DNA of 7,771 bases from Clostridiales bacterium (GTDB lineage Bacteria > Bacillota > Clostridia > Oscillospirales > Butyricicoccaceae). Below are positions 1-6,372 of this stretch, in pieces (the stretch's first letter is position 1; the number at the start of each line of letters is the position of its first letter). The translations under genes and the position numbers were made by a program. The stretch is from positions 21,722 to 29,492 of the forward strand of contig DYCA01000018.1 in assembly GCA_019418305.1 (NCBI GenBank), in the 5' to 3' direction. Below the pieces are notes generated by a model, which worked only from the letters and a program-made list of their open reading frames with translations, had not been told where the DNA came from and ran no database searches.

Positions 1-154
1 AAGCGACACGCTCGACCAGCTGATTATCCTGCCAGATTTCGGCATACAACCGGTCGCCTTGCGTTCCTGCGGCAAGCACCGCGGTCAGCGCCGCTGCCAG
101 CAGCAGCACAATACCGATGATGACAAAGTCCCCCCATTTGAGCCTACTGCACAT
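1..154 (-). CDS. NusG domain II-like membrane-anchored protein, N-terminal part (runs off left edge)
   Basis: Only the first 51 residues are in the window. The frame opens with ATG at 154-152, preceded by an AAGGGG-type ribosome binding site 7 bases upstream, and stays open to base 1. It begins MCSRLKWGDF, followed by a hydrophobic stretch at about residues 10-29 (VIIGIVLLLAAALTAVLAAG) that looks like a single N-terminal membrane anchor. The exported part then starts RLYAEIWQDNQLVERV, resembling the 'v-x-i-y-x-d-G-k-x-v' opening of small NusG domain II proteins. In Clostridia these often sit beside apbE. The start overlaps the end of apbE by 11 bases, so the two are probably translated together. 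The family's function is not established to my knowledge. The family call is inference from a short fragment and its context; the gene itself is well supported by start, RBS and hydrophobic profile. Confidence 0.6.
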   Translation of the reverse strand, partial: MCSRLKWGDFVIIGIVLLLAAALTAVLAAGTQGDRLYAEIWQDNQLVERVA

Positions 155-1178
155 CTGTATACCCCTTTTTCTCTCCGAGGAAGGTATAGGTGCAGGCCGA
201 AGCAACCGCATCTGTGGTATAAATCTGCTTATCCGAAGTAATAAACACTGCTGCGATGTCGTTTTCCGCGCAGAACGCCAGTCCATCGTCCAGCCCCATG
301 ACAAACAGCGCGGTTGTCAGCGCGTCTGCACGGGTGGAGTTTTCGTCTATCACCGTCACACTGCGCAAACCGGTATCCGCCGGATAGCCAGTCTTGGGGT
401 CGAAAATATGATGATATCGCTTGCCGTCCTGCTCAAAATAGCGTTCATAGTCGCCCGAAGTGACAACCGAAGCATTCCGCACCTCGGCCGTTGCCACAAA
501 CTCCGCATTGTTGTCCGGGTCGGCAACACCGACCACCCAGTTGCCGCCGTTGCGTGCCGGGTTCTCTCCGAATGCGCCGATGTTGCCGCCGAGCTGCACC
601 AGTGCGCCGGTGGCCGCCCCCTCCGGCTGCTGCGTGAGCAATGCGAACACAGCGTCGGTTGCAAAGCCCTTGCCGATGCCGCCCAAATCGAGCTGCGCAC
701 CACCCAGCAACTGCACCTGATTGTCCCCGAGCAGTTTGATGTTCTTATAGCCCACATGGGACAGCGCCTCGTCAATTTCCGCCTGCGCCGGCACATGCGC
801 GTTTTCCGTATTGATGCCCCACAAATCGGTCAGCGGCGCCATGGTGGGGTCAAATGCACCTCCGGTCCATTCAGCATACTGCACCGCCGCTTCAATTGCC
901 GCATAAGTATCCTCGCTGACCTCACACGCGGCGCCGTTGGCATGATTCAAGCGATACAGGTCACTGTCCTCCCGCGTGCGGGACAATGCAGGCTCCAGTG
1001 CATTGACCTCCTGCTCACAAGCTACGGCAGCCTGCTGTGCGCTGTCCTCATCACTGCCATACACAGAAACCGACATAAACGTGTCCATTGCAAAAAAGTC
1101 CGTCGTGTAGCTTGACGGCCGTCCTGCGCAGCCTGTCAATCCAAAAAGCAGCAAAAATACTGCAAAAAGTCGCTTCAT
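144..1178 (-). CDS. apbE: FAD:protein FMN transferase, ApbE family lipoprotein
   Basis: A 344-residue protein of normal family length. ApbE enzymes cleave FAD and attach FMN through a phosphoester to Thr/Ser of target proteins outside the membrane, such as Rnf/Nqr subunits and FMN-binding-domain proteins. The N-terminus is a lipoprotein signal: MKR, a hydrophobic stretch, then lipobox LTGC with Cys17, so the mature enzyme should be lipid-anchored on the outer face of the membrane. Family landmarks follow in order: FFAMDTFMSV (28-37), FDPTMAPLTDLWG (109-121), LDLGGIGKGFATD (163-175), LGGNIGAFG (196-204), YHHIFDPKTGYPA (255-267) and the metal-site region ADALTTALFVMG (284-295, with Asp285 and Thr289). 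All key motifs look intact. The ATG at 1178 has an AGGAG site 6 bases upstream and a good promoter about 40 bases upstream. It is the first gene of a new unit, separate from tyrS. No flavinylation target is visible here, so its substrate is unknown. Confidence 0.94.
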   Translation of the reverse strand: MKRLFAVFLLLFGLTGCAGRPSSYTTDFFAMDTFMSVSVYGSDEDSAQQAAVACEQEVNALEPALSRTREDSDLYRLNHANGAACEVSEDTYAAIEAAVQYAEWTGGAFDPTMAPLTDLWGINTENAHVPAQAEIDEALSHVGYKNIKLLGDNQVQLLGGAQLDLGGIGKGFATDAVFALLTQQPEGAATGALVQLGGNIGAFGENPARNGGNWVVGVADPDNNAEFVATAEVRNASVVTSGDYERYFEQDGKRYHHIFDPKTGYPADTGLRSVTVIDENSTRADALTTALFVMGLDDGLAFCAENDIAAVFITSDKQIYTTDAVASACTYTFLGEKKGYTDVQ

Positions 1179-1210
1179 ACCGTGCTCCTCATCACAAAAA
1201 ATCTTGTACC

Positions 1211-1239
1211 ATTATAATACACCGCGAAACAATGCGCAA
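1211..1239 (-). promoter_or_regulatory. Sigma-A-type promoter for apbE
   Basis: On the minus strand a perfect -10 box TATAAT (complement of 1211-1216) lies 17 bases downstream of TTGCGC (complement of 1234-1239), which matches the TTG half of the -35 consensus. Transcription would start near 1204, giving a leader of about 25 bases that ends in the AGGAG site (complement of 1185-1189) and the apbE ATG at 1178. Spacer length and distance to the gene are both ideal. The weak second half of the -35 box is the only shortcoming. No operator or riboswitch-sized structure is seen in the short leader. Confidence 0.72.
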
Positions 1240-1291
1240 GGCCGGCTTTCGCCGCTTTTTGATATATTATCCCCCGTCATACAAACAGCAA

Positions 1292-1320
1292 GGCGCTGCG
1301 GCCATTGCAGCCGCAGCGCC
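1292..1320 (-). terminator. Hairpin terminator downstream of tyrS
   Basis: GGCGCTGCGGC (1292-1302) and its exact reverse complement GCCGCAGCGCC (1310-1320) form an 11-bp, almost all G/C stem with a 7-base loop. It starts 19 bases after the tyrS stop and lies upstream of the apbE promoter, which is where a terminator for tyrS is expected. In the tyrS direction the stem is preceded by AAAA and followed by TTGCTGTTTGTATG, a T-rich but interrupted tail. In the opposite direction it is followed by TTTT. It could act in either direction, but no plus-strand gene needs it here. The imperfect U-tract lowers confidence slightly. Confidence 0.75.
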
Positions 1321-1338
1321 TTTTCATTCCGGTTCGGT

Positions 1339-2562
1339 TTAACCCAACATAACCTTATGGAAGGTTTTTTTGCCCTTTTTGACCATGCGCTCCTGCGCAA
1401 AGAAGTCCTTGTCGAGCATCGTCTTGAAGTCGGCAATCTTTTCGCCGTCAATAGACACGCCGCCGCCCTGCACGAGCTTACGCGCCTCGCCGTTCGAGGC
1501 GGCAAGGCCGCACTTGACCAACAGCGTCAGCACGCCAATCTGACCATCGGCAAAGTCCGCATCGGTCAGCGTCGTTGTGGGCATGTTTTCACTTGCGCCG
1601 CCGCCGACAAAAATACTCTTAGCCGCTTCCATCGCCTTGTCCGCCTCTTCCTTGCCGTGCACCAGCTCGGTCAGCTCATAGGCGAGAATTTCCTTTGCCT
1701 TGTTCAGCTGCGCGCCTTCCCAGCTATCCATCTCTTCAATCTGCTCGAGCGGCAGGAAGGTCAGCATACGGATGCACTTGAGTACGTCTGCATCGTCCAC
1801 ATTGCGCCAGTACTGGAAGAAGTCATAGGGCGAGGTCTTATTCGGGTCGAGCCATACTGCACCTGCCGCAGTCTTGCCCATTTTCTTGCCCTCGGAGTTG
1901 AGCAGCAGCGTAATGGTCATGGCGTGCGCATCCTTGCCCAGCTTGCGGCGGATAAGCTCAGTGCCGCCGAGCATGTTGCTCCACTGGTCGTTGCCGCCGA
2001 ACTGCATGTTGCAGCCGTAGTGCTGGAACATGTAGTAGAAGTCGTACGACTGCATAATCATATAGTTAAATTCAAGGAAGCTCAGGCCCTTCTCCATGCG
2101 CTGCTTATAGCACTCCGCGCGCAGCATGTTATTAACAGAGAAGCATGCGCCAACCTCGCGCAGCAGCTCGATATAATTGAGCTTCATCAGCCAGTCGGCG
2201 TTATTGAGCATCATGGCCTTGCCTTCGCCAAAGTCGATAAAGCGTTCCATCTGCTTCTTAAAGCAGTCACAGTTGTGCTGGATGGTCTCGACCGTCATCA
2301 TCGAGCGCATGTCCGTGCGGCCGGAGGGATCGCCGACCATACCCGTGCCGCCACCAATGAGCGCGATCGGCTTGTTGCCCGCCATCTGCAAGCGCTTCAT
2401 CAGGCACAGCGCCATAAAGTGTCCGACATGCAGGCTGTCTGCCGTCGGGTCAAAGCCAATGTAGAAGGTGGCCTTGCCGTTGTTTATCATTTCGCTGATT
2501 TCTTCCTCATTGGTCACCTGCGCGATCAGCCCGCGCGCTTTGAGTTCTTCGTAAAGTGTCAT
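1339..2562 (-). CDS. tyrS: Tyrosine--tRNA ligase
   Basis: A 407-residue class I aminoacyl-tRNA synthetase that charges tRNA-Tyr with tyrosine using ATP in the cytoplasm. The N-terminal Rossmann domain carries TFYIGFDPTADSLHVGH (32-48), which combines the tyrosine-binding Tyr34 region with the HIGH-type ATP motif. It continues with QSYDFYYM (171-178), another substrate-pocket segment, GGNDQWSN (189-196), and the KMSKS-loop equivalent KMGKT (227-231), close to the KFGKT usual in TyrRS. The C-terminus has an S4-like RNA-binding domain (about 340-407, with GEARKLVQGGGVSIDGEKI at 358-376). Length and domain order are normal. The ATG at 2562 has GGGAG 8 bases upstream. It lies 100 bases after recN and is followed by a hairpin terminator. 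No clear promoter of its own was found in that spacer, so read-through from the recN operon is possible. The spacer also lacks a T-box leader, which is common in front of tyrS in Firmicutes. Confidence 0.97.
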   Translation of the reverse strand: MTLYEELKARGLIAQVTNEEEISEMINNGKATFYIGFDPTADSLHVGHFMALCLMKRLQMAGNKPIALIGGGTGMVGDPSGRTDMRSMMTVETIQHNCDCFKKQMERFIDFGEGKAMMLNNADWLMKLNYIELLREVGACFSVNNMLRAECYKQRMEKGLSFLEFNYMIMQSYDFYYMFQHYGCNMQFGGNDQWSNMLGGTELIRRKLGKDAHAMTITLLLNSEGKKMGKTAAGAVWLDPNKTSPYDFFQYWRNVDDADVLKCIRMLTFLPLEQIEEMDSWEGAQLNKAKEILAYELTELVHGKEEADKAMEAAKSIFVGGGASENMPTTTLTDADFADGQIGVLTLLVKCGLAASNGEARKLVQGGGVSIDGEKIADFKTMLDKDFFAQERMVKKGKKTFHKVMLG

Positions 2563-2618
2563 GTAAGTTTCTCCCGCATTTATTTCGTTTATTTCATCCG
2601 TTTACTCCGTGCGTCCTT

Positions 2619-2660
2619 TCACGGGGCGCGTTCCTTATACCGCTCGTCGATAATGACCAT
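2619..2660 (-). CDS. Possible 13-codon mini-ORF between recN and tyrS
   Basis: Two bases after the recN stop an ATG (2660-2658) opens a frame reading MVIIDERYKERAP and then TGA. A consensus AGGAGG lies 7 bases upstream, within the last recN codons, so translation initiation looks plausible. The peptide contains one Tyr and no recognisable domain. It could be a leader peptide upstream of tyrS, the remnant of a gene once following recN, or chance. Nothing beyond the start signals supports function. Confidence 0.25.
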   Translation of the reverse strand: MVIIDERYKERAP

Positions 2661-2662
2661 CT

Positions 2663-4230
2663 TCAGCCCTCCTGCCCTGCCAACTCCAGCAGCTCTTCGG
2701 CATTACGGCGCGCCGCATCCGAAATCTGCTCACCGGACAGCAGCCGCGCAATCTCGTCCACGCGCTGCGCCCGATCCATCGGCCGAACATCGGTATAGCT
2801 GCGTCCGTCGCGCACGGATTTGGAAATGCGCAGATGATGGTCACCCATCGCTGCAATCTGCGGCAGGTGCGTGACGCACAGCGTCTGCTTTTTCTTAGCT
2901 ATCGCGGACAGCTTGCGCGCAATTTGCTGTGCGGCATGGCCGGAAACGCCGGTATCTATCTCGTCAAAAATCAGCATACCAACATCTTCGCCCGCCGTCA
3001 AGACGTTTTTGAGTGCCAGCATGATACGGCTCAGCTCACCGCCCGACGCAACCTTGGATAAGGGTTTTTCCGGTTCGCCGGGGTTGACCGAGATTTCAAA
3101 CGTCACCGTGTCAAAGCCATGCGCCGCCAGCTTTACACCTGTGTGCACCGCTACACGCATTTTAACCTTGTCCATATCTAGTTCGGACAGTTCCCGCACG
3201 ATTTCCTTTTCCAAACGGGTGGCCGCTGCCCGCCGTTTCTCCGAAATCTGACCGGCCAGCCGTTTCGCCTCGGTCAGCTCTGCACGGTATTGCTCTCGCA
3301 GCTCCTCCCGTCGATTATCGGAATCGGCCAGCGTCTCAAGCTCTGAGGTGATTCGCTCATAGTAGGCGGCAATCTCTTCTAGTGTGCCGCCGTATTTCTG
3401 CTTAAGCCGATAAATCAGGTCGAGCCGCTGCTCCACCCATTCTCGCTCAGCCGAGGAAAAATCCAGATTGTCGCTGCGGCTTGTGACGCTGTCCCGCAGG
3501 TCAGCCGCGAGCAGCCGCAGCTCCTCTGCTTGTTCCGCCATCGCATCGAACGCCTCGGATACCTCATGCAGCCCGGCCAGCTCCGCCGCTGCCTGGTCGA
3601 GCAGTGCGCACGCGCCGCCGACCTCATCGTCTCCGTTCAGCGCAAGCCGCACCTGCTCCAGCGCACCCGCAATCTTGCCCGCGTGGTCAAAATACGCCTT
3701 GCGCTGGGCAAGCGTTTCATCCTCATCGGGCTGCAGCGCCGCCTGCTCAATCTCCTCCTTGTGAAAAGAGAGCATGTCGATGCGCTGCAGGCGCTCCTGC
3801 TCACCGGTTTCAAGCGCAGTGATCTCCCGCCGCAGTGCAAGCAGCGCCTGATATTTGGGCCGATACTGCGCCAGCAGCGCATCCAGTCCCGCATATCCGT
3901 CCAGATAGTCAATATGATGCTGTTCATCCAGCAGCTTCTGACCGTCGTTCTGGCCGTGAATATCAATCAGATAAGGCGCAAGCTGCCGCAGTACGGCAGC
4001 CGATACCGGCTTCATATTCACCCGGTGAACACCGCGCTGACAAAACCCTTCTGTGCACCCGCGCGCACCAAATCGCGGCTGACCCGCTTGCCGAGAATTG
4101 CGCCAATCGAGTCAATGACAATCGATTTGCCTGCGCCGGTTTCGCCGGACAGCACGGTCAACCCATTCTCCAGCTCGATGTCCGCCCGCTCAATCACTGC
4201 GATATTTTCAATATGGAGTAATTGCAGCAT
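2663..4230 (-). pseudogene. recN: DNA repair protein RecN, disrupted by frameshift and internal deletion
   Basis: RecN is an SMC-like ATPase that acts early in double-strand break repair. Here it is in two frames. Piece one (4230-4018, 70 residues) starts MLQLLHIENIAVIERADIEL, carries Walker A GETGAGKS (29-36), then ends VSAVFTG-stop. Piece two (4021-2663, 452 residues if started at GTG) begins VNMKPVSAAVLRQLAPYLID and continues with IHGQNDGQ, long coiled-coil arms (about 45-290), the ABC signature SKVASGGELS (322-331), Walker B MLIFDEID (349-356) and THLPQIA (384-390). The pieces total 522 residues against about 550-575 for the family. What is missing is the stretch between Walker A and the 'R-V-N-x-K' segment, including the usual LRRE...GKS(x)CR strand. 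This suggests a deletion of roughly 35-40 codons that also shifted frame. Piece one has a strong RBS (AGGAGG, 8 bases upstream) and follows argR by 18 bases. Neither half alone holds a complete ATP site. No other stop or frameshift is present, so the event is recent or an assembly/sequencing artefact. Confidence 0.85.
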
Positions 4231-4248
4231 CGCCGCTTCCTCCTCTGC

Positions 4249-4704
4249 TTACTTTAAAATGTCCTGTGCCTGCTGGCAAAAACGCGCCGCGCTCTCGTTG
4301 TCGCGCATAACGGCAAACACCGTATCGTCTCCGCCGAGCGTGCCGACTACATCCGAGGCGCGCATCGCGTCAATCGCCATCGCGGCCGCCTGTCCCAGTC
4401 CGGGCAGCGTTTTGATGACCACCATGTTCTGTGCAGCGGAAATCTCAGTGACGCATTCGCGAAAGATGTTGCGCAGACGAGTGGTGAAGCTGTCCGCCGC
4501 CCCGCCGGTCGCCGCAGTATATTTATATTTGCCGGTTTCCGCAGAAAGCGACTTTATCAGCCGCAGCTCCTTGATGTCACGCGAAACCGTAGCCTGCGTC
4601 GTATTGTAGCCGAATGCTCGCAGGTGGTCGGTTAACTCCTCCTGCGTCTCTATCTCAAACCGGTCAATCAGTTCAAGTATTTTCGCCTGTCTTTGAAATT
4701 TCAT
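4249..4704 (-). CDS. argR: Arginine repressor ArgR/AhrC
   Basis: A 151-residue transcription factor of normal length. ArgR forms hexamers that bind arginine, repress arginine biosynthesis genes and often activate catabolic ones. The N-terminal winged helix (about 1-68) contains the recognition-helix motif TTQATVSRDIKEL (35-47). The C-terminal oligomerisation and arginine-binding domain (about 78-151) carries PGLGQAAAMAIDA (101-113) and GTLGGDDTVF (121-130), whose paired Asp residues contact arginine in the family. The ATG at 4704 has AGGGGG 7 bases upstream, and the gene begins 14 bases after the nadK stop, so it is co-transcribed. No arginine biosynthesis gene is present here. Finding argR next to recN is typical synteny in Firmicutes, not evidence of local targets. 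I did not identify an ARG box in the window. Confidence 0.96.
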   Translation of the reverse strand: MKFQRQAKILELIDRFEIETQEELTDHLRAFGYNTTQATVSRDIKELRLIKSLSAETGKYKYTAATGGAADSFTTRLRNIFRECVTEISAAQNMVVIKTLPGLGQAAAMAIDAMRASDVVGTLGGDDTVFAVMRDNESAARFCQQAQDILK

Positions 4705-4718
4705 ATTCGCGCCCCCTG

Positions 4719-5567
4719 TCAGAGCTTTTTCTGCAAAATTTTATAGAAGCTGATTCCCTTCAGCCGCACCAGACGAGTGCGCAGCGGCGAACGCGTAATC
4801 TCTACCCGGTCATCCGGCCGAATGGCAAAGCCCTGTCCGCCGTCCGCCGAGAGAAACACTTCGCTTCCACCCTCACAGGCCGCAGAAAGTGCAATGCGCC
4901 GCTCCGGTGCAAACACAAACGCCTTTGCCGCAAGCGCATGCGCGCAAATTGGAATAACAGCCAGATTTTCCGCACTCGGCTCAATCACCGGACCGCCCGC
5001 GGACAAACCGTAAGCGGTCGACCCGGTCGGTGTGGCGACAATCAAACCGTCGCCATTAAAGTGCGTCACATCCTCATCGTCCGCCGAAATACGCACGCGC
5101 ACCACGCGAAACGCCGTGCCTTTTGCCAGCACGATATCATTGAGCGCGTCATTTTCATAGACCACCCGCCCCTGACGAAATACGGCGACATGCAGCATCA
5201 TCCGGCTGTCAATCGAATACTCTCCGCTGAAGAGCTTTTCCATCTCGCCCAACTCGCCCGGCTCCAGCTCGGTCATAAAGCCGACATGGCCGACATTGAT
5301 GCCCAGCATGGGCAACTCCTGCTGCGCGGCCACACGCGCCAGACGCAACATAGTCCCGTCGCCGCCCAGCACAACCGCCAAATCAGCAAACTGTACCGCA
5401 GAGCCGGTTTCCATATAATCCACACCGCTTAGGTCCAGTGCGGCTGACCGCAGCTGCATGGGCAGCATCAAACGGACGCCCTCTCGCTGCAGCTGGTCAC
5501 AGACCTGCGGCAGCACAGCGTATGCGCCCTCTTTTCGCATGTTGGGATAGATAAAAAAGCGCTTCAT
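4719..5567 (-). CDS. nadK: NAD kinase
   Basis: A 282-residue cytoplasmic enzyme that phosphorylates NAD+ to NADP+, the only de novo route to NADP in most bacteria. Visible motifs are the nucleotide-binding GGDGTML (68-74, with the catalytic-region Asp70), LGINVGHVGFMTEL (88-101), ALNDIVLAKG (141-150) and the diagnostic FNGDGLIVATPTGSTAYGLS (170-189), followed by GGPVIEP and PICAH (206-210). The frame is open further upstream to 5825, but that extension reads as unrelated, low-complexity sequence inside tlyA. The chosen ATG at 5567 gives MKRFFIYPNM, matching the family's usual MKxIxIxPN start. The RBS is weak (GAGACAGAA). Since the tlyA stop lies only 7 bases upstream, translation may depend on coupling. 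An in-frame ATG at 5579, adding four residues (MAET) and overlapping tlyA, is a possible alternative. Confidence 0.95.
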   Translation of the reverse strand: MKRFFIYPNMRKEGAYAVLPQVCDQLQREGVRLMLPMQLRSAALDLSGVDYMETGSAVQFADLAVVLGGDGTMLRLARVAAQQELPMLGINVGHVGFMTELEPGELGEMEKLFSGEYSIDSRMMLHVAVFRQGRVVYENDALNDIVLAKGTAFRVVRVRISADDEDVTHFNGDGLIVATPTGSTAYGLSAGGPVIEPSAENLAVIPICAHALAAKAFVFAPERRIALSAACEGGSEVFLSADGGQGFAIRPDDRVEITRSPLRTRLVRLKGISFYKILQKKL

Positions 5568-5574
5568 TTCTGTC

Positions 5575-6372
5575 TCAGCCATCCAATTCTTCATGTGCCT
5601 GCCGCACAACCTCGCGCAGGTCGGGCACACTATCCTCGCCCTGCTTCCATAAGTAGCCCAAAAACTCGATATTCCCCTCCGGCCCCTTGATGGGCGAGAA
5701 CGTAACGTCGCGCACGACAAAACCCGCTGTATGCGCGTTTTCCACGAACTGTTCCAGAACTTCCAGATGGATTTCCGGCTCACGCACCACGCCTTTTTTG
5801 CCGACCTTGCCCTTTCCCGCTTCAAACTGCGGTTTAATCAGACACGCCACGCGACCGTCCTCGGTCAGCAGACCGGAAACGACCGGCAGCACCAGCCGCA
5901 GCGAGATAAACGACACGTCAATCACGCACAGAGACGGCGTTTCCTCCAGCATATCCGGCGTCACATACCGGATATTGGTGCGCTCCATGCACTTGACACG
6001 CGGGTCCTGCCGCAGACTCCATGCAAGCTGCCCGTAACCGACGTCGATGGAATATACCTTGACCGCGCCGCGACGCAGCAGGCAATCGGTGAACCCGCCG
6101 GTGGACGCACCCACGTCCATTACAACCAGTCCTGCCGGGTCAATGGCGAAGTAGTCGAGTGCCTTCTCGATTTTCTTGCCGCCGCGGGAGACAAAGGCAT
6201 TTTCGTTTCCTCGTACTTCCAGCTCGGCGTTTTCATCCACCATATCGCCCGCTTTGCCGGCTTTCTGGCCCGCAATATAGACAATACCTTCCATAATCGC
6301 GGTTTTTGCGCGCTCCCGCGAAGGACAAAGCCCTTTTTCAAACAGCAATACATCCAAACGTTTTTTAGCCAA
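5575..6372 (-). CDS. tlyA: TlyA family 16S/23S rRNA 2'-O-methyltransferase
   Basis: A 265-residue RNA methyltransferase, historically labelled hemolysin. Mycobacterial TlyA methylates ribose 2'-OH groups in 16S and 23S rRNA; the exact sites in Clostridia are less certain. The N-terminal S4 RNA-binding domain (about 1-60) begins AKKRLDVLLFEKGLCPSRER. After the linker motif FVSRGGKK (60-67) comes an FtsJ-like Rossmann domain with the SAM motif DVGASTGGFTD (86-96). The catalytic-type residues fit the K-D-K-E pattern: a Lys in or just after SRGGKK, Asp152 in IDVSFISL, Lys180 in IKPQFEAGKG, and Glu236 in GPEGNIEF. The frame is open to a TTG at 6408, but I chose the TTG at 6372. It has AAGGA 8 bases upstream and makes the S4 domain start at the family's normal place. 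The gene overlaps the dxs stop by 8 bases. Confidence 0.93.
   Translation of the reverse strand: MAKKRLDVLLFEKGLCPSRERAKTAIMEGIVYIAGQKAGKAGDMVDENAELEVRGNENAFVSRGGKKIEKALDYFAIDPAGLVVMDVGASTGGFTDCLLRRGAVKVYSIDVGYGQLAWSLRQDPRVKCMERTNIRYVTPDMLEETPSLCVIDVSFISLRLVLPVVSGLLTEDGRVACLIKPQFEAGKGKVGKKGVVREPEIHLEVLEQFVENAHTAGFVVRDVTFSPIKGPEGNIEFLGYLWKQGEDSVPDLREVVRQAHEELDG

Noticed and set aside
117..1115. A 332-codon plus-strand frame antisense to apbE, and similar frames at 3530-4609, 4614-5432 and 6440-7411
   Set aside because: Each mirrors a well-supported minus-strand gene, has Cys/His/Arg-rich translation without domain structure, and lacks convincing start signals.
1240..1262. Small CGGC-TTTC-GCCG hairpin followed by CTTTTT on the plus strand, upstream of the apbE promoter
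   Set aside because: The stem is only 4 bp and there is no plus-strand gene for it to terminate.
2601..2640. Plus-strand hairpin GCGTCC/GGGCGC in the recN–tyrS spacer, resembling the terminator arm of a T-box
   Set aside because: It is on the wrong strand for tyrS, contains a G-T pair, has no U-tract, and becomes mismatched when read on the minus strand.
2630..2640. TATAAG on the minus strand as a -10 box for a tyrS promoter
   Set aside because: No -35-like hexamer occurs at a 16-18 base spacing; the position 17 bases upstream has no similarity to TTGACA.
1204..2874. A 556-codon open frame on the plus strand antisense to tyrS and the end of recN
   Set aside because: It lies opposite a clear tyrS with all catalytic motifs, crosses the intergenic spacer, and its translation shows no recognisable domain. 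Long antisense frames are expected opposite GC-ending codons.
4010..4030. Programmed -1 ribosomal frameshift joining the two recN pieces
   Set aside because: The junction bases (ACCGGGTGA) do not form an X XXY YYZ slippery heptamer, and a frameshift would still leave about 35-40 family residues missing.
5568..5825. 86-residue N-terminal extension of nadK
   Set aside because: It lies within the tlyA coding sequence in another frame, is Arg/Ser/Trp-rich, and the internal ATG at 5567 matches the normal NadK start.
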